A stretch of 64,000 nucleotides of DNA from Paenibacillus dendritiformis (GCF_021654795.1 NZ_AP025344.1:1192501-1256500); one strand, 5' to 3'. Numbered from the stretch's first letter, positions 36,754 to 45,701 are shown. The notes: generated from the sequence alone by a model not told the origin. Program-made: numbers and translations.

Positions 36754-36984
36754 CTAGCGAATCTTCCGATCCGCCAGCAAGTAGTCGCGATCGGCATCAA
36801 GGACGACGATCCGGTTATGGCAGCAGGGCATGATGAGCAGCCGTTTTTTGCCGTCGCGAATGTCGGGCAGCTCCTTCGGCTTGAGCGACACAAGCACATT
36901 ATCCGCATGGCAAAAAGGGCATTCCGGAATGTACATATCTCCCATAATGATGTCATAAGGCACGGTATTCTCGAACGGAATCAT
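36754..36984 (-). CDS. Small Cys-containing protein of unknown function
   Basis: 76 residues with CPFC near 22-25 and CC near 54, consistent with a single metal site, and no hydrophobic helix. Start ATG 36984 overlaps the stop of the upstream YycC-like gene (ATGA), with GAGGA about 10 bases ahead. It follows YycC in one operon. Not recognised as a named family. Confidence 0.75.
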   Translation of the reverse strand: MIPFENTVPYDIIMGDMYIPECPFCHADNVLVSLKPKELPDIRDGKKRLLIMPCCHNRIVVLDADRDYLLADRKIR

Positions 36985-37169
36985 CGTGAACGATCCTCAT
37001 CGGAATCGGCCGCCGGTTCGGCCGGTTCCTTCTCCGCTTCGGCGGCCGCCAGTTCGGCCAGCTTCTTCATCAGAATATGCTGCGGCATATGCATGAGCTG
37101 TTCAATGGGAACGCCCAGCGCCTGGGACAGCTTGACGGCGGTATCCGCAGATATTGGCAAAGGTCTCAT
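36981..37169 (-). CDS. yycC: YycC-like small protein
   Basis: 62 residues beginning MRPLPISADTAVKLSQALGV and continuing with IEQLMHMPQHILMKKLAEL. This strongly resembles my recollection of YycC, a small conserved Bacillales protein of unknown function. The C-terminus is an acidic low-complexity tail. The ATG at 37169 has AAAGGATGG about 9 bases upstream; a TTG at 37202 is less likely. Overlaps the following gene by 4 bases. Confidence 0.72.
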   Translation of the reverse strand: MRPLPISADTAVKLSQALGVPIEQLMHMPQHILMKKLAELAAAEAEKEPAEPAADSDEDRSR

Positions 37170-37296
37170 CGAGTCGCCATCCTTTCTATGCGGGTTGCTC
37201 AATTTTTTGATATAGTTTAGTTATACACGCTCAACATGCAAAACTCAAATTGCCGCAATTTTTTTATTCCAAGAAGAGAAAGGTGTGTCCGCGATT

Positions 37297-39087
37297 ATGC
37301 AACATCCGTTAAATCCGACATGGGATCTGGAATCGATCTTTCCGGGAGGGTCCGATTCGGAAGCGCTTCAACAATCATTTTCCGCGATCGAGCAGGATTT
37401 GGCTCTGCTGAAGCGGGAACTGAAGGAGATATCGTCTCCGCTTAGCGAGGACAGCATCCCGGCGCTGGCGAATATGACGGCCCGGCTGCAGGATCTGAAC
37501 CGCCGGATGCAGGAGGCGGGCGCCTTTATCAGTTGTTTGACCGCCCAGAACCTTCATGACAAGAAGGCCGTGCAATGGACGGGACGGAAGTCGGCGCTGT
37601 CGGCGCAGCTGGTTGCCATCGACGCATTGTACGACGAGCTGCTCCGCGGTATGCCGGATGAGCTGTGGTCCCGGTTCTTGGCCCTGCCGGAGATGAAAGG
37701 GATCGCCTTCAATCTGAGCGAACGCCGCGCTATCGCCAAGGAGAAGCTCGGGCCGGAACTGGAAGCGCTCGCCGGAGATCTGGCGGTGGACGGGTATCAT
37801 GGCTGGGCGGAGATGTACAATACCATCGTCTCCCATGTGCGCATCAATTATGAGGAGAACGGCGTCACCCAGCAATTATCGGCAGGACAGGCCCATAACA
37901 AGCTCTCGCATCCGGATCGCCGGGTGCGCGAGGAGATGTTCAAGCTATGGGAGCAGGAATGGAGCGACAAGGCCGATTTCTGCGCCGACGCGCTGAATCA
38001 CATTGCCGGCTTCCGCTTGAAGCTCTATGAACGCCGCGGCTGGGACAATGTCCTGAAGGAGCCGCTCGCCAAAAACCGGATGTCGCAAGCGACCCTGGAT
38101 GCGATGTGGGATACCATTGTTCGCAATAAGCCGAAGTTCGTTGAATATTTGGAGCGGAAGGCGAAGCTTCTCGGCGTAGAAAAACTGAGCTGGTGCGATG
38201 TGGACGCTCCGATCGGCGGAAGCCAGACCACCATCGGCTATGATGATGGCGCAGAGGCGATCGTCGAGCAGTTCCGCAAGTTCAGCCCGCGGATGGCGGA
38301 CTTCGCGGTGCGCGCGTTCGAGAACCGCTGGATTGAGGCGGAGGACCGCCCCGGGAAGCGGCCGGGCGGCTTCTGCACCTCCTTGCCGGTCAGCAAGCAG
38401 ACGCGCATCTTCATGACCTACGCTGGCACGCCGTCCAACGTATCGACGCTGGCGCATGAATTGGGGCACGGTTACCATCAGCATGTGATGGATGGATTGC
38501 CGGCCTTCGCTCAGCGCTATGCGATGAATGTGGCGGAGACGGCGTCTACCTTCGCCGAAATGATCGTAGCGGATTCGGCCGTGAAGGGGGCGAAGGATGA
38601 TCAGGAGAAGCTGGGGCTGCTGGAAGACAAGATTCAGCGGTCGATTGCTTTCTATATGAACATCCATGCGCGCTTCCTGTTCGAGACTCGCTTCTACGAG
38701 AAGCGCAAGGCCGGACTGCTGTCGAGCGAGCAAATCTGCGCATTGATGGAGGAAGCGCAGCAAGAAGCCTACTGCGGTGCGCTCGGTTCGCTGCATCCGC
38801 ATTTCTGGGCTTCCAAAATGCACTTCTATTTCACGCATGTACCGTTCTACAACTTCCCGTATACGTTCGGGTACTTGTTCAGCACCGGCTTATATGCGCG
38901 CGCGCTGGAAGAAGGCGAATCGTTCGCCGCAAAATATGACGCTCTGCTGCGCGATACGGCGGTCATGACCGTGGAGGACTTGGCCAGCAAGCATCTTGGC
39001 GTCGATTTGACGAAGCCGGATTTCTGGCAATCGGCCATCAATGTAACGCTCAAGGATGTGGAGCTGTTCTTGCAGATGACAGAATAA
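37297..39087 (+). CDS. pepF: M3-family oligoendopeptidase (PepF type)
   Basis: 596 residues, the usual length. Zinc-metallopeptidase motif HELGHGYH near residue 386 with the downstream Glu in NVAETASTFAEM, and the N-terminal NPTWDLESIFPGG signature of the PepF subfamily. It degrades short cytoplasmic peptides. The ATG at 37297 is 11 bases after AAAGG; a GTG at 37285 touches that site. A peptidase of this kind also lies in the Bacillus yjb region with the trHb and nadK genes. Confidence 0.94.
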   Translation: MQHPLNPTWDLESIFPGGSDSEALQQSFSAIEQDLALLKRELKEISSPLSEDSIPALANMTARLQDLNRRMQEAGAFISCLTAQNLHDKKAVQWTGRKSALSAQLVAIDALYDELLRGMPDELWSRFLALPEMKGIAFNLSERRAIAKEKLGPELEALAGDLAVDGYHGWAEMYNTIVSHVRINYEENGVTQQLSAGQAHNKLSHPDRRVREEMFKLWEQEWSDKADFCADALNHIAGFRLKLYERRGWDNVLKEPLAKNRMSQATLDAMWDTIVRNKPKFVEYLERKAKLLGVEKLSWCDVDAPIGGSQTTIGYDDGAEAIVEQFRKFSPRMADFAVRAFENRWIEAEDRPGKRPGGFCTSLPVSKQTRIFMTYAGTPSNVSTLAHELGHGYHQHVMDGLPAFAQRYAMNVAETASTFAEMIVADSAVKGAKDDQEKLGLLEDKIQRSIAFYMNIHARFLFETRFYEKRKAGLLSSEQICALMEEAQQEAYCGALGSLHPHFWASKMHFYFTHVPFYNFPYTFGYLFSTGLYARALEEGESFAAKYDALLRDTAVMTVEDLASKHLGVDLTKPDFWQSAINVTLKDVELFLQMTE

Positions 39088-39116
39088 GCGTATCCGGGAA
39101 AGGAACGACATAATTC

Positions 39117-40310
39117 GTGACATCCAATCGAGTTTTGAAGGGATTCCATGCCGTGTTCTATTCGACGAATGCGCTGCTGATTCCCTATCTGCCCCTCTTG
39201 CTGACCAAGCGGGGATTTCACGCATGGGAAGCGGGGACGCTTCTCATGCTGGGGCCATTTCTGGCGATGTTCGTGCAGCCATTGGCCGGCGTGCTCAGCG
39301 ATCGGCTGAAGGCGGTCCGGCCGCTGCTGTTCGCATGCTGGATCGCGCAAGGCACGGCCGCCGCCTGCCTCTTCCTGTCTTCGGGGAGAATGGCGGGGGC
39401 GGCCAGCCTGCTGGCGCTCTATATTTTCTTCCTGCCAGCCGTGTCCCTGCTCGATTCTTTGACGGTGAAGACGGCCGCCGCCGCCGGCCAGTCCTACAGC
39501 AGCATCCGCCTGTGGGGGTCGGTAGGGTTTACCGTGACCGGCCTCGTCCTCGGAAAAGTATTCGATGCCTGGGGCGGCGTCGATTCGCTCATGTGGATGT
39601 ATGCCCCGATATGGGTCAGTCTGCTTATCGGCATCGGGCTCCTGCGGGAGGCGCCGGCCGATGCGAAAGAGGCTGGGACCGCGGTCAATCTTACGGTCTT
39701 GCGCAAGGCGCTGTCGGTGCCTGCCTTGCTGGTGTTCCTGCTGCTCGTCTTCATTGTGGCGATGCCGCATCGGATGAACGATGCGCTGCTGTCCCTTCAT
39801 CTGAGCGACTTGGGGGCAACCTCCGCCCAGATGTCCTGGGCTTGGTCGGTCGCGGGGGTGGCCGAGGTCATTGGCTTCGCGGTGATGGCGAGATGGGTGT
39901 CACGGAAGCGAATGCTGCGGTTATTCGCGATCGTATGCGGGCTGTATGCGATCCGATGGCTGCTGTACGCGGTTGTGAAGGATCCCTGGGTCGTCATCGC
40001 CCTGCAAGGAGGGCAGGCCGTGACCTATGCCGCATTGTGGGTGCTGTCGATCGAATTCGTGGCCTCGCTACTTCCCCGGCAGCTGGCCGCGACCGCCCAG
40101 GCTCTGCTCGGCATGGTGTTCCTCGGCCTGGCCGGCCTCGCAGGGGGAATGAGCGGCGGGGCGCTTCAGGAAGCATACGGCGGGACCGGGATGTATCTGT
40201 ATGGCTTCGCCTGCGCGGCGGCAAGCATGATCGGCTTCGGCATCTGGGCCTTCCGCCGCGAGCGCGCTGAGCGGAAGCAAGCCGCATCTCCGGAGGCGGC
40301 AACCTATTAG
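39117..40310 (+). CDS. MFS transporter (MFS_1-like, PPP/HcaT type)
   Basis: 397 residues, twelve predicted transmembrane segments. A central cytoplasmic loop near residue 190, and the GxxSDR-type loop GVLSDRLKAVRP near 60. The pattern of RLWGSVGFTVTGLVLG is seen in the phenylpropionate/nucleoside-type permease group. Substrate unknown. The GTG at 39117 lies 29 bases past pepF with a weak AAAGGAAC site, so the two may be co-transcribed. Confidence 0.87.
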   Translation: MTSNRVLKGFHAVFYSTNALLIPYLPLLLTKRGFHAWEAGTLLMLGPFLAMFVQPLAGVLSDRLKAVRPLLFACWIAQGTAAACLFLSSGRMAGAASLLALYIFFLPAVSLLDSLTVKTAAAAGQSYSSIRLWGSVGFTVTGLVLGKVFDAWGGVDSLMWMYAPIWVSLLIGIGLLREAPADAKEAGTAVNLTVLRKALSVPALLVFLLLVFIVAMPHRMNDALLSLHLSDLGATSAQMSWAWSVAGVAEVIGFAVMARWVSRKRMLRLFAIVCGLYAIRWLLYAVVKDPWVVIALQGGQAVTYAALWVLSIEFVASLLPRQLAATAQALLGMVFLGLAGLAGGMSGGALQEAYGGTGMYLYGFACAAASMIGFGIWAFRRERAERKQAASPEAATY

Positions 40311-40315
40311 AGGTC

Positions 40316-40454
40316 GTTCAAAAAGTCCGCTGCTCATGCAGTCTCGCCTACACTGCGCTGCTCCTTACAAGTTTTGCGGAGCAAAACTAGCTTCGGAAGC
40401 ATAGGCTTCGAGTTCTTGCAACTTTCTCGCTGCTGAAAACCGGTCTTTTTGAAC
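40316..40454. mobile_element. MITE-like element with terminal inverted repeats
   Basis: 139 bp between inverted ends GTTCAAAAAGTCCG and CGGTCTTTTTGAAC (14 bp, one mismatch), with no reading frame. It contains a perfect internal hairpin GTTTTGC-GGA-GCAAAAC (40371-40387). It starts 5 bases after the MFS stop. No obvious target-site duplication is visible, so the element type is inferred from size and ends only. It may also act as a transcription barrier between convergent genes. Confidence 0.6.
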
Positions 40455-40480
40455 TCACATTATCCTAATAAAATGAAGCA

Positions 40481-40502
40481 GGCGGCCGAATCTTCGGCCG
40501 CC
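40481..40502 (-). terminator. Terminator of the MCP gene
   Basis: 10-bp stem GGCGGCCGAA/TTCGGCCGCC about 37 bases past the MCP stop; on the minus strand it is followed by TGCTTCATTTTATT. Confidence 0.7.
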
Positions 40503-40538
40503 TTCAGGCGTGTCTATCTATGGGAAGTCCCGCAAGAC

Positions 40539-41795
40539 TTACATTTTGAACACTTGAATCGTTCGCTGCAATTGAGTCACCTTCTGCTGCAGCTGCTCGG
40601 TCGACTCGACGGTAGCCTGAACGGAAGCGATCTGTTCGCTCATCGACGCCGACATCTGCTCGGTGCCCGCTGCCGCCTGCTGCGTAATCGCGGAAATGTT
40701 CACGATCGAACCGGTAATCGTCTTCGCGCTCTCCAGCATAAGATCGCTCTCCTGCGCGAAGGCGGCGATCTCTTCCGTAATGAACTGAATGGACTCGACG
40801 ATCTCGTGGAAGACCCGTTCCGTCTCCCGAATCAACTCGGTCTGGCTCTGTACGACCGCTTCATTGGCCTGGATATTCGCAATGGCTTGCTTAATCCCCG
40901 CTTCGATGCCCTTGACGAGGGAAAAGACTTCCTTCGTGGATGCGGAGGACTCTTCCGCCAGATTACGCACTTCTTGCGCGACGACGGCGAACCCGCGGCC
41001 GTGCTCTCCGGCCCGGGCCGCCTCAATGGAAGCGTTCAGCGACAGCAGATTCGTCTGCTCGGCAATCTCGGAAATGGTCCGGGTAATCTTGGAGATGCCT
41101 TCGGCTTGCCGGGCCAACTGCTCGATCGTGGCAGCGACCTGGTCTGTCGCCTCGATATTGCGCTCCATGCCGGCAGACTGGCTCTCCACCGCCTGTCGGC
41201 CCTTGGCCACCAGCTCCAGTGTCGAGGCCGAGCGGTTGTTCATCTCGCGGGTGGACTGGGCATAGGCTTCTACCTTCTGCTCGATTTCTTTGATAGATTC
41301 GGACATTTGCGAGATGTCCTCGGAGATCTCGGCGGAACCGACGGCCAATTCATTGGCGGAAGCGGCGACCTGCTCCATGGCGATCTTCATGCTCTGGTTC
41401 TTATGGTACATATCCCGTCCGGAATCGGATACATGGCGGGTAATATCGGTCGTCTGCTGCAATATTTCGCGGAGCTTGAGCAGCATGGAGTTGAAGGAAT
41501 GTCCCAGTTCGCCAAGCGCGTCATCGCTCGTCACTTGCACGGTCTGCGAGAAATCGCCTCTGGCAATCTGCAGAGCGGAAGTCGACATGTCCTTGATCGG
41601 TTCATTAAGCGAACGTTCCAGCATATTGATGATGGGATAACTGATTCCAACGAGGATGACAAGGGTGATCAGGCCGGGAATCAGCGTGGCGTGAGTCGTC
41701 AATAGGACTATCGTAGTAAGAGCGAACAAGCCGACGATGCCATAACAGCCAAAGAGTAGCTTTTGCTTAAAATTCAAGGAATTGAACCAATTCAT
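40539..41795 (-). CDS. Methyl-accepting chemotaxis-like protein without a large sensor domain
   Basis: 418 residues. Two adjacent transmembrane segments (about 12-32 and 37-57) with hardly any loop between them, a HAMP domain (about 60-115), and a full MCP signalling domain with the tip [29 protein letters not shown]. Lacking an extracellular domain, it may sense a membrane or cytoplasmic state, or a partner protein. The ATG at 41795 has AAGGGG upstream. An extended -10 TGCTATAAT is at 41841-41849 (minus strand). Confidence 0.93.
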   Translation of the reverse strand: MNWFNSLNFKQKLLFGCYGIVGLFALTTIVLLTTHATLIPGLITLVILVGISYPIINMLERSLNEPIKDMSTSALQIARGDFSQTVQVTSDDALGELGHSFNSMLLKLREILQQTTDITRHVSDSGRDMYHKNQSMKIAMEQVAASANELAVGSAEISEDISQMSESIKEIEQKVEAYAQSTREMNNRSASTLELVAKGRQAVESQSAGMERNIEATDQVAATIEQLARQAEGISKITRTISEIAEQTNLLSLNASIEAARAGEHGRGFAVVAQEVRNLAEESSASTKEVFSLVKGIEAGIKQAIANIQANEAVVQSQTELIRETERVFHEIVESIQFITEEIAAFAQESDLMLESAKTITGSIVNISAITQQAAAGTEQMSASMSEQIASVQATVESTEQLQQKVTQLQRTIQVFKM

Positions 41796-41947
41796 ATGAC
41801 CGCCCCTTCTTTCATCCCAATACGTCCATAATATAACAACATTATAGCATCGCCTCTAGGGACGGTCTATGTAATTGTTAGCAATCCGCCATAGTTTTAC
41901 AGATGTATGCCTGGGTTCCGATAGAAGGAAAATGCTGTGATTATCTG

Positions 41948-41976
41948 TTGAATAAAGGTAATATCTCCTATATAAT
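41948..41976 (+). promoter_or_regulatory. SigA promoter of the 42044 gene
   Basis: TTGAAT (41948-41953), a 17-base spacer and a perfect TATAAT (41971-41976), about 68 bases before the start codon. The rest of the 250-base gap holds the oppositely oriented MCP promoter. Confidence 0.7.
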
Positions 41977-42043
41977 ATGTCTAAAGAACTATTTTTTGGC
42001 GGGGCGAAAATGGTTCTATATTCTTAAGGAGGTGTGATTCTTC

Positions 42044-42436
42044 ATGGGCTCTTATGAAATATCATTGGCCAGACAATTGAGCATGGTGTTTGATAAGCTG
42101 GAATCGGAGCTTGTCGGGCTGACAGGAGGCACGGTCATTGTATGCATTCGCAACGATGTCATTGGCAAATTCGGCGTCAAGCATGATGCGCTTGAAAGTC
42201 AGAACGGGGTCGTCAAGCCGCTGCGGCAAGGTATGATGAAACGGCACGTCGCTGAATTCCGCCAGACGGCGATGGAGGTTCTGAAGCACAAGAAGCAGTG
42301 GACGCACGGAGAGATTGTGTTTGATTTCGTCATGAAGCAGGATGCCTTGCACATCAGCGCATGGTTCGAATCGAACTATAATTTGATACATATGTTAGAG
42401 AAGCATGAAGCGCGCACATATAGACGCGTCTCCTGA
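42044..42436 (+). CDS. Small soluble protein of unknown function
   Basis: 130 residues without membrane segments. Alternating strand/helix pattern with a GGTVIVCIRNDVIGKFGV core, then a basic helix MKRHVAEFRQTAMEVLKHKKQW and a second strand pair (GEIVFDFVMKQDALHISAWF). I do not recognise the family with confidence. It has an excellent AAGGAGGTGTG site 9 bases before the ATG and its own promoter, so it is a real gene. Confidence 0.82.
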   Translation: MGSYEISLARQLSMVFDKLESELVGLTGGTVIVCIRNDVIGKFGVKHDALESQNGVVKPLRQGMMKRHVAEFRQTAMEVLKHKKQWTHGEIVFDFVMKQDALHISAWFESNYNLIHMLEKHEARTYRRVS

Positions 42437-42474
42437 TATCCGCGACATCGGGGAAGCCTTAAATATACTTATGG

Positions 42475-42508
42475 AAAAGAAGCTCTCTGCCTCTCGGCGA
42501 GAGCTTCT
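42475..42508 (-). terminator. Terminator of the minus-strand SASP gene
   Basis: On the minus strand AGAAGCTCTC/GAGAGCTTCT with an 11-base loop followed by TTTTCC, 60 bases past the SASP stop. Confidence 0.85.
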
Positions 42509-42568
42509 GTGGTCTTATCAGGCAATTGACGTAAGTATGGTATACACGATGCTCGAAATCCGTTGAGC

Positions 42569-42796
42569 TTATCGAGTCGTACGGCCTGCCAGTTGCTGCT
42601 CGGCCATTTGAACGAGACGCTTCGTGATGAAGCCCCCGATAGAACCTGTATCGCGAGTCGTATAGTTACCATAGTATCCGTCTTGAGGAATCGGAATACC
42701 CAGCTCTTGGGCGATCTCGAACTTCATTTGCTGCAGAGCCGCAGTCGCTTGAGGCACTACGAGATTGTTGGAGCGGCTTCCACCTTGATTCGGCAT
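42569..42796 (-). CDS. Alpha/beta-type small acid-soluble spore protein
   Basis: 75 residues with the two family signatures: KFEIAQELGI (around the GPR-protease cleavage region) and GSIGGFITKRLVQMAEQ. These proteins coat and protect DNA in the dormant spore. Start ATG 42796 with GGGAGGTG upstream. A textbook SigG promoter lies 25-53 bases before the start. A near-identical paralogue is at 45751-45972. Confidence 0.97.
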   Translation of the reverse strand: MPNQGGSRSNNLVVPQATAALQQMKFEIAQELGIPIPQDGYYGNYTTRDTGSIGGFITKRLVQMAEQQLAGRTTR

Positions 42797-42820
42797 GCTG
42801 TTTCACCTCCCTGTGATTGT

Positions 42821-42849
42821 TAGTATGGAGAACGAGAGTAGAAATATGC
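42821..42849 (-). promoter_or_regulatory. SigG promoter of the minus-strand SASP gene
   Basis: On the minus strand GCATA (42849-42845), a 17-base spacer and CATACTA (42827-42821). This fits the forespore SigG consensus G[C/T]ATA-N16/18-CAT[A]CTA and sits at the right distance from the start codon. Confidence 0.85.
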
Positions 42850-42879
42850 AGACGGGGAGGGAAGAGGAGGATGTAAATA

Positions 42880-42907
42880 ATGCCAGACCGAAGAACCGGC
42901 CTGGCAT
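42880..42907 (-). terminator. galM terminator
   Basis: Stem ATGCCAG(A)CCG-AAGAA-CGG(C)CTGGCAT; on the minus strand followed by TATTTAC. Lies directly after the epimerase stop. Confidence 0.75.
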
Positions 42908-42911
42908 GCGG

Positions 42912-43877
42912 TTATGGATGGATAATCTCGAGATCCAGGGTCAAGGTGACCGGGGCTTGCGGCTTCAGATCGATGAGTCCCGTCGTCTCGCTGCCGAATG
43001 GCAGGTTCGGCGCATCGGTCAGCCATGTATACGGCTCGACGCAAACGATCTCGTCGGCGGCGCCGCGGGTATAGAGCACCCAATGCTTGAAGTGGGGCTG
43101 GCTGCCGGCATAGCGGATGCGGTAACCGTCATCCCGGGTCAACCACGCCTCCGGCTTGCCTTCGCCCGCGCTAAAAACGGTATCGAAGTCGGCGCCTTGC
43201 AAATTCATGCCTTCGAGCAAGGCCTTATGTTCGCCCAGCGGCAGCGTCTTGCCTGTCGTAATCAATTCCTCGTCCAGTTCATATATTCCCGCTACCGGAA
43301 CCTGGAGCGTCCAGCGGTTCGGTTCGCCGTCGATCAGGAACCAGGTATGGGTGCCGAACCCGAACGGGGCCGACTGTTCTCCCTGATTGGTGACCGTGAG
43401 CTCCTGGGTCAATGTGCCTCCCTCAAGGCGGAAGGAGACCTCCAGTTCCAGCGGAGTCGGGTATTGCCGCATCCAATTCTCATCGTCGGCTGTCCGGAAT
43501 CGGGCGGTCACTTCGGCCGCTTCGCCCGCGGCAGCGGATCGGGTCACCGTCCATGACTGAAGCCGGTGCAGCCCGTGGATATGATTGTCGTTCGCCGTAT
43601 TCTGATCGAATTGGTAGCGTACGCCGTCATATGTGAACGAACCGCGGCGGATGCGTCCCGGAGGCATCAGCATCGGAATGCCGAAATGGTAAGGCTTCGT
43701 CATATAATAATCCAGGTCGCTCTCGGCAGGCGTGCGCAATATCTCCCGCTGCGACTTCTTGTCCCACAGCCGGATGACGTTGCAGCCAAGCCCAGGAAGC
43801 AGCGTAGCCGCCAAGATGTCATTTTCGAGTATTACGGTCTCATAACCGTTCCATTGCCCTTTGTTCACTTGAACCAT
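42912..43877 (-). CDS. galM: Aldose 1-epimerase (GalM family)
   Basis: 321 residues. It interconverts the anomers of aldoses. Beta-sandwich pattern, with the conserved His residues in NDNHIHGLHR (about 96-105) and the GFGTHTWF motif (about 172-179), and a C-terminal acidic VEPYTWLTDAPN segment. The ATG at 43877 is taken because AAGGAG lies 8 bases upstream; an ATG two codons earlier sits too close. No other sugar genes adjoin it. Confidence 0.9.
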   Translation of the reverse strand: MVQVNKGQWNGYETVILENDILAATLLPGLGCNVIRLWDKKSQREILRTPAESDLDYYMTKPYHFGIPMLMPPGRIRRGSFTYDGVRYQFDQNTANDNHIHGLHRLQSWTVTRSAAAGEAAEVTARFRTADDENWMRQYPTPLELEVSFRLEGGTLTQELTVTNQGEQSAPFGFGTHTWFLIDGEPNRWTLQVPVAGIYELDEELITTGKTLPLGEHKALLEGMNLQGADFDTVFSAGEGKPEAWLTRDDGYRIRYAGSQPHFKHWVLYTRGAADEIVCVEPYTWLTDAPNLPFGSETTGLIDLKPQAPVTLTLDLEIIHP

Positions 43878-43969
43878 GTTCATTGCTCCTTTTCCCATAC
43901 AGCTTCCCATTGTTATGGTTCTAATGATAACAAATCAACCGGGCAAAGTCATATCATGAACGGCACCCA

Positions 43970-43998
43970 TTGACAAGCGGGCAGATATCCGATATCCT
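43970..43998 (+). promoter_or_regulatory. Promoter of the T-box/trpS unit
   Basis: Perfect TTGACA (43970-43975), a 17-base spacer and TATCCT (43993-43998), about 35 bases before the T-box leader begins. Confidence 0.75.
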
Positions 43999-44035
43999 AA
44001 TGGCTAATTCGACCCGGATGGCTGTCATCCGGCCG

Positions 44036-44327
44036 GAACAAAGCGATGATAAGGACAAGTAAGCTTCGCGGCGGGCTTCAGAGAACCGGTGGCTGGTGAG
44101 AACCGGTGCTTCCCGCGATGACTGAATGGACCTTGGAGTGCGGAGCCGAATCGGGAAGTAGGCTTTGCCGTATGTCCTGCGTTAAAGGAAGAAAGGTTCG
44201 CTGACGGCCCCTTGCATGACGGGCTAGGCCACGGCAGGCTCCCGGCATCATCGGTGAGGACGTGCGCGAACGAATAAGGGTGGCACCACGGTCTTTCGTC
44301 CCTTTCCGGGATGGAAGGCCTTTTTTG
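44036..44327 (+). promoter_or_regulatory. T-box leader controlling trpS (tRNA-Trp sensor)
   Basis: Stem I region starting near AACAAAGCGATGATAAGGACA, an AG-bulge region GGCTGGTGAGAACCGG, and specifier codon TGG at 44127-44129 in context GAA-TGG-ACC. The T-box sequence AAGGGTGGCACCACG (44276-44290) with UGGC follows, then the terminator CCTTTCC-GGGAT-GGAAGG and TTTTTT. Uncharged tRNA-Trp (its G73CCA pairs with UGGC) would stabilise the antiterminator and allow trpS expression. Confidence 0.93.
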
Positions 44328-44391
44328 CGTTACCGCAAGGATTGCTTTATTCCACACAATGAAGGGAAATGACAAGGAGTGTGAGTGACCA

Positions 44392-45372
44392 ATGGCACGG
44401 GTATTATCCGGCATTCAGCCCAGCGGACAGCTGACGATGGGCAACTACATCGGGGCAATTCAAAATTTCGTAAAATTGCAGCACGAGCATGAGTGCTTCT
44501 TCATGGTCGTCGATCTGCACGCCATTACGGTACCGCAAGATCCGGAGGCGCTGCGGGAGCAGACCGAGGCGGTGGCGGCCATTTATTTGGCGGCAGGGAT
44601 TGATCCGGACAAATCGGCCATCTTCCTCCAATCGCAGGTGCCCCAGCATGCCGAGCTGGGATGGCTGCTGACGACGCTCACCTACATGGGAGAGCTGGAG
44701 CGGATGACCCAGTTCAAGGATAAGTCCGCAGGCAAAGAATCGGTTGGCACCGGCTTGTTCGTATATCCGGCACTGATGGCCGCCGACATTTTGCTCTACA
44801 ATGCCGACCTGGTTCCGGTCGGAGATGATCAGAAGCAGCACTTGGAACTGACGCGCGACATCGCGAACCGCTTCAATCATCGCTTCGGCGAATTTTTCAC
44901 GATGCCGGAGCCGTATATCCCGGAGGTCGGGGCGAGAATCATGTCGCTGGATGATGCGTCCAAAAAGATGAGCAAAAGCAATCCGAATCCGGGAAGTTAT
45001 ATTTCCCTGCTGGATCCGCCGAATGTCATCCGCAAAAAAATCAGCCGGGCCAAAACGGACTCCGAAGCGCTCGTCAAGTATGAGCCGGTGAACAAGCCCG
45101 AGATCAGCAATCTGCTCAGCATCTATTCATACGCTTCCGGCCAGTCTGTCGCCGAGATTGAGGCCCAGTACGAAGGTCAAATGTACGGCGCCTTCAAGAA
45201 GGAATTGGGCGAGCGCGTCGTCGCGCTGCTGGAGCCGCTTCAGAACCGGTATGAAGAGGTGCGCCGGAACGGCGAGCATCTGGAGGCGCTTCGCCGCGGC
45301 GCCGAGAAAGCCAAGGAAGCCGCCCAGAAGCAGTTGGACGAAGTGAAGCGCCGGATGGGATTTGTCGTCTAA
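44392..45372 (+). CDS. trpS: Tryptophanyl-tRNA synthetase
   Basis: 326 residues, a normal class I synthetase. The HIGH-type motif is GQLTMGNYIGA (about 13-23) and the KMSKS loop is at about 192-196 (SKKMSKSNPN). It charges tRNA-Trp; that tRNA is encoded at 2518-2591. The ATG at 44392 follows AAGGAG. Expression is governed by the T-box leader directly upstream. Confidence 0.97.
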   Translation: MARVLSGIQPSGQLTMGNYIGAIQNFVKLQHEHECFFMVVDLHAITVPQDPEALREQTEAVAAIYLAAGIDPDKSAIFLQSQVPQHAELGWLLTTLTYMGELERMTQFKDKSAGKESVGTGLFVYPALMAADILLYNADLVPVGDDQKQHLELTRDIANRFNHRFGEFFTMPEPYIPEVGARIMSLDDASKKMSKSNPNPGSYISLLDPPNVIRKKISRAKTDSEALVKYEPVNKPEISNLLSIYSYASGQSVAEIEAQYEGQMYGAFKKELGERVVALLEPLQNRYEEVRRNGEHLEALRRGAEKAKEAAQKQLDEVKRRMGFVV

Positions 45373-45395
45373 GCCTTATCCGTGGCATGACAGCA

Positions 45396-45447
45396 GGGCA
45401 GGAGCCCCCGTGCAGCGCATCATCGCGTGCCTGCCGGGCTCCTGCCC
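45396..45447. terminator. Long inverted repeat between trpS and a converging small gene
   Basis: 12-bp perfect stem GGGCAGGAGCCC/GGGCTCCTGCCC with a 28-base loop that itself can pair. No T run, but the location between two converging stops suggests a shared terminator. Confidence 0.6.
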
Positions 45448-45457
45448 TGCTGCGCGT

Positions 45458-45631
45458 TCAGGCCGACTTGCGGCGCTGCCGGGCCTTGACGATAAAGCCG
45501 AAGCCGATATTGAACACCGCCAGTACGGCGAAGAGAATACTGACCCATATGTTATGGCTGATCGTAATGGCTGTCGCCGTCAACAGCGCGATGGAAGAAA
45601 CCGCAAACCATAATGCCAATCCTTTACTCAC
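45458..45631 (-). CDS. Small two-helix membrane protein, 57 residues
   Basis: Starts with GTG at 45631 behind AAAAGGAG (8 bases) and reads a hydrophobic protein (SKGLALWFAVSSIALLTATA and later ILFAVLAVFNIGFGFIVKA), ending KARQRRKSA. Two transmembrane helices with a positive C-terminus. The frame is open from start to stop, and the ribosome binding site and shared terminator support it. Function unknown. Confidence 0.7.
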   Translation of the reverse strand: MSKGLALWFAVSSIALLTATAITISHNIWVSILFAVLAVFNIGFGFIVKARQRRKSA

Positions 45632-45672
45632 GCTTACCGCTCCTTTTCAAAGAAAAATGGCTTCAGAATGAA

Positions 45673-45701
45673 GTATAACATTTCGTAGATCGGACAAAAT
45701 A
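45673..45701 (+). promoter_or_regulatory. Probable SigG/SigF-type promoter of the plus-strand SASP gene
   Basis: GTATA (45673-45677), a 17-base spacer and CAAAATA (45695-45701), compared with CATACTA in the consensus. Two mismatches in the -10, so less certain than the one before the other SASP gene. Confidence 0.5.

Noticed and set aside
40449..41705. 418-codon frame opposite the MCP gene
   Set aside because: Antisense shadow of the repetitive MCP coiled coil; the sense frame has HAMP and MCP signatures.
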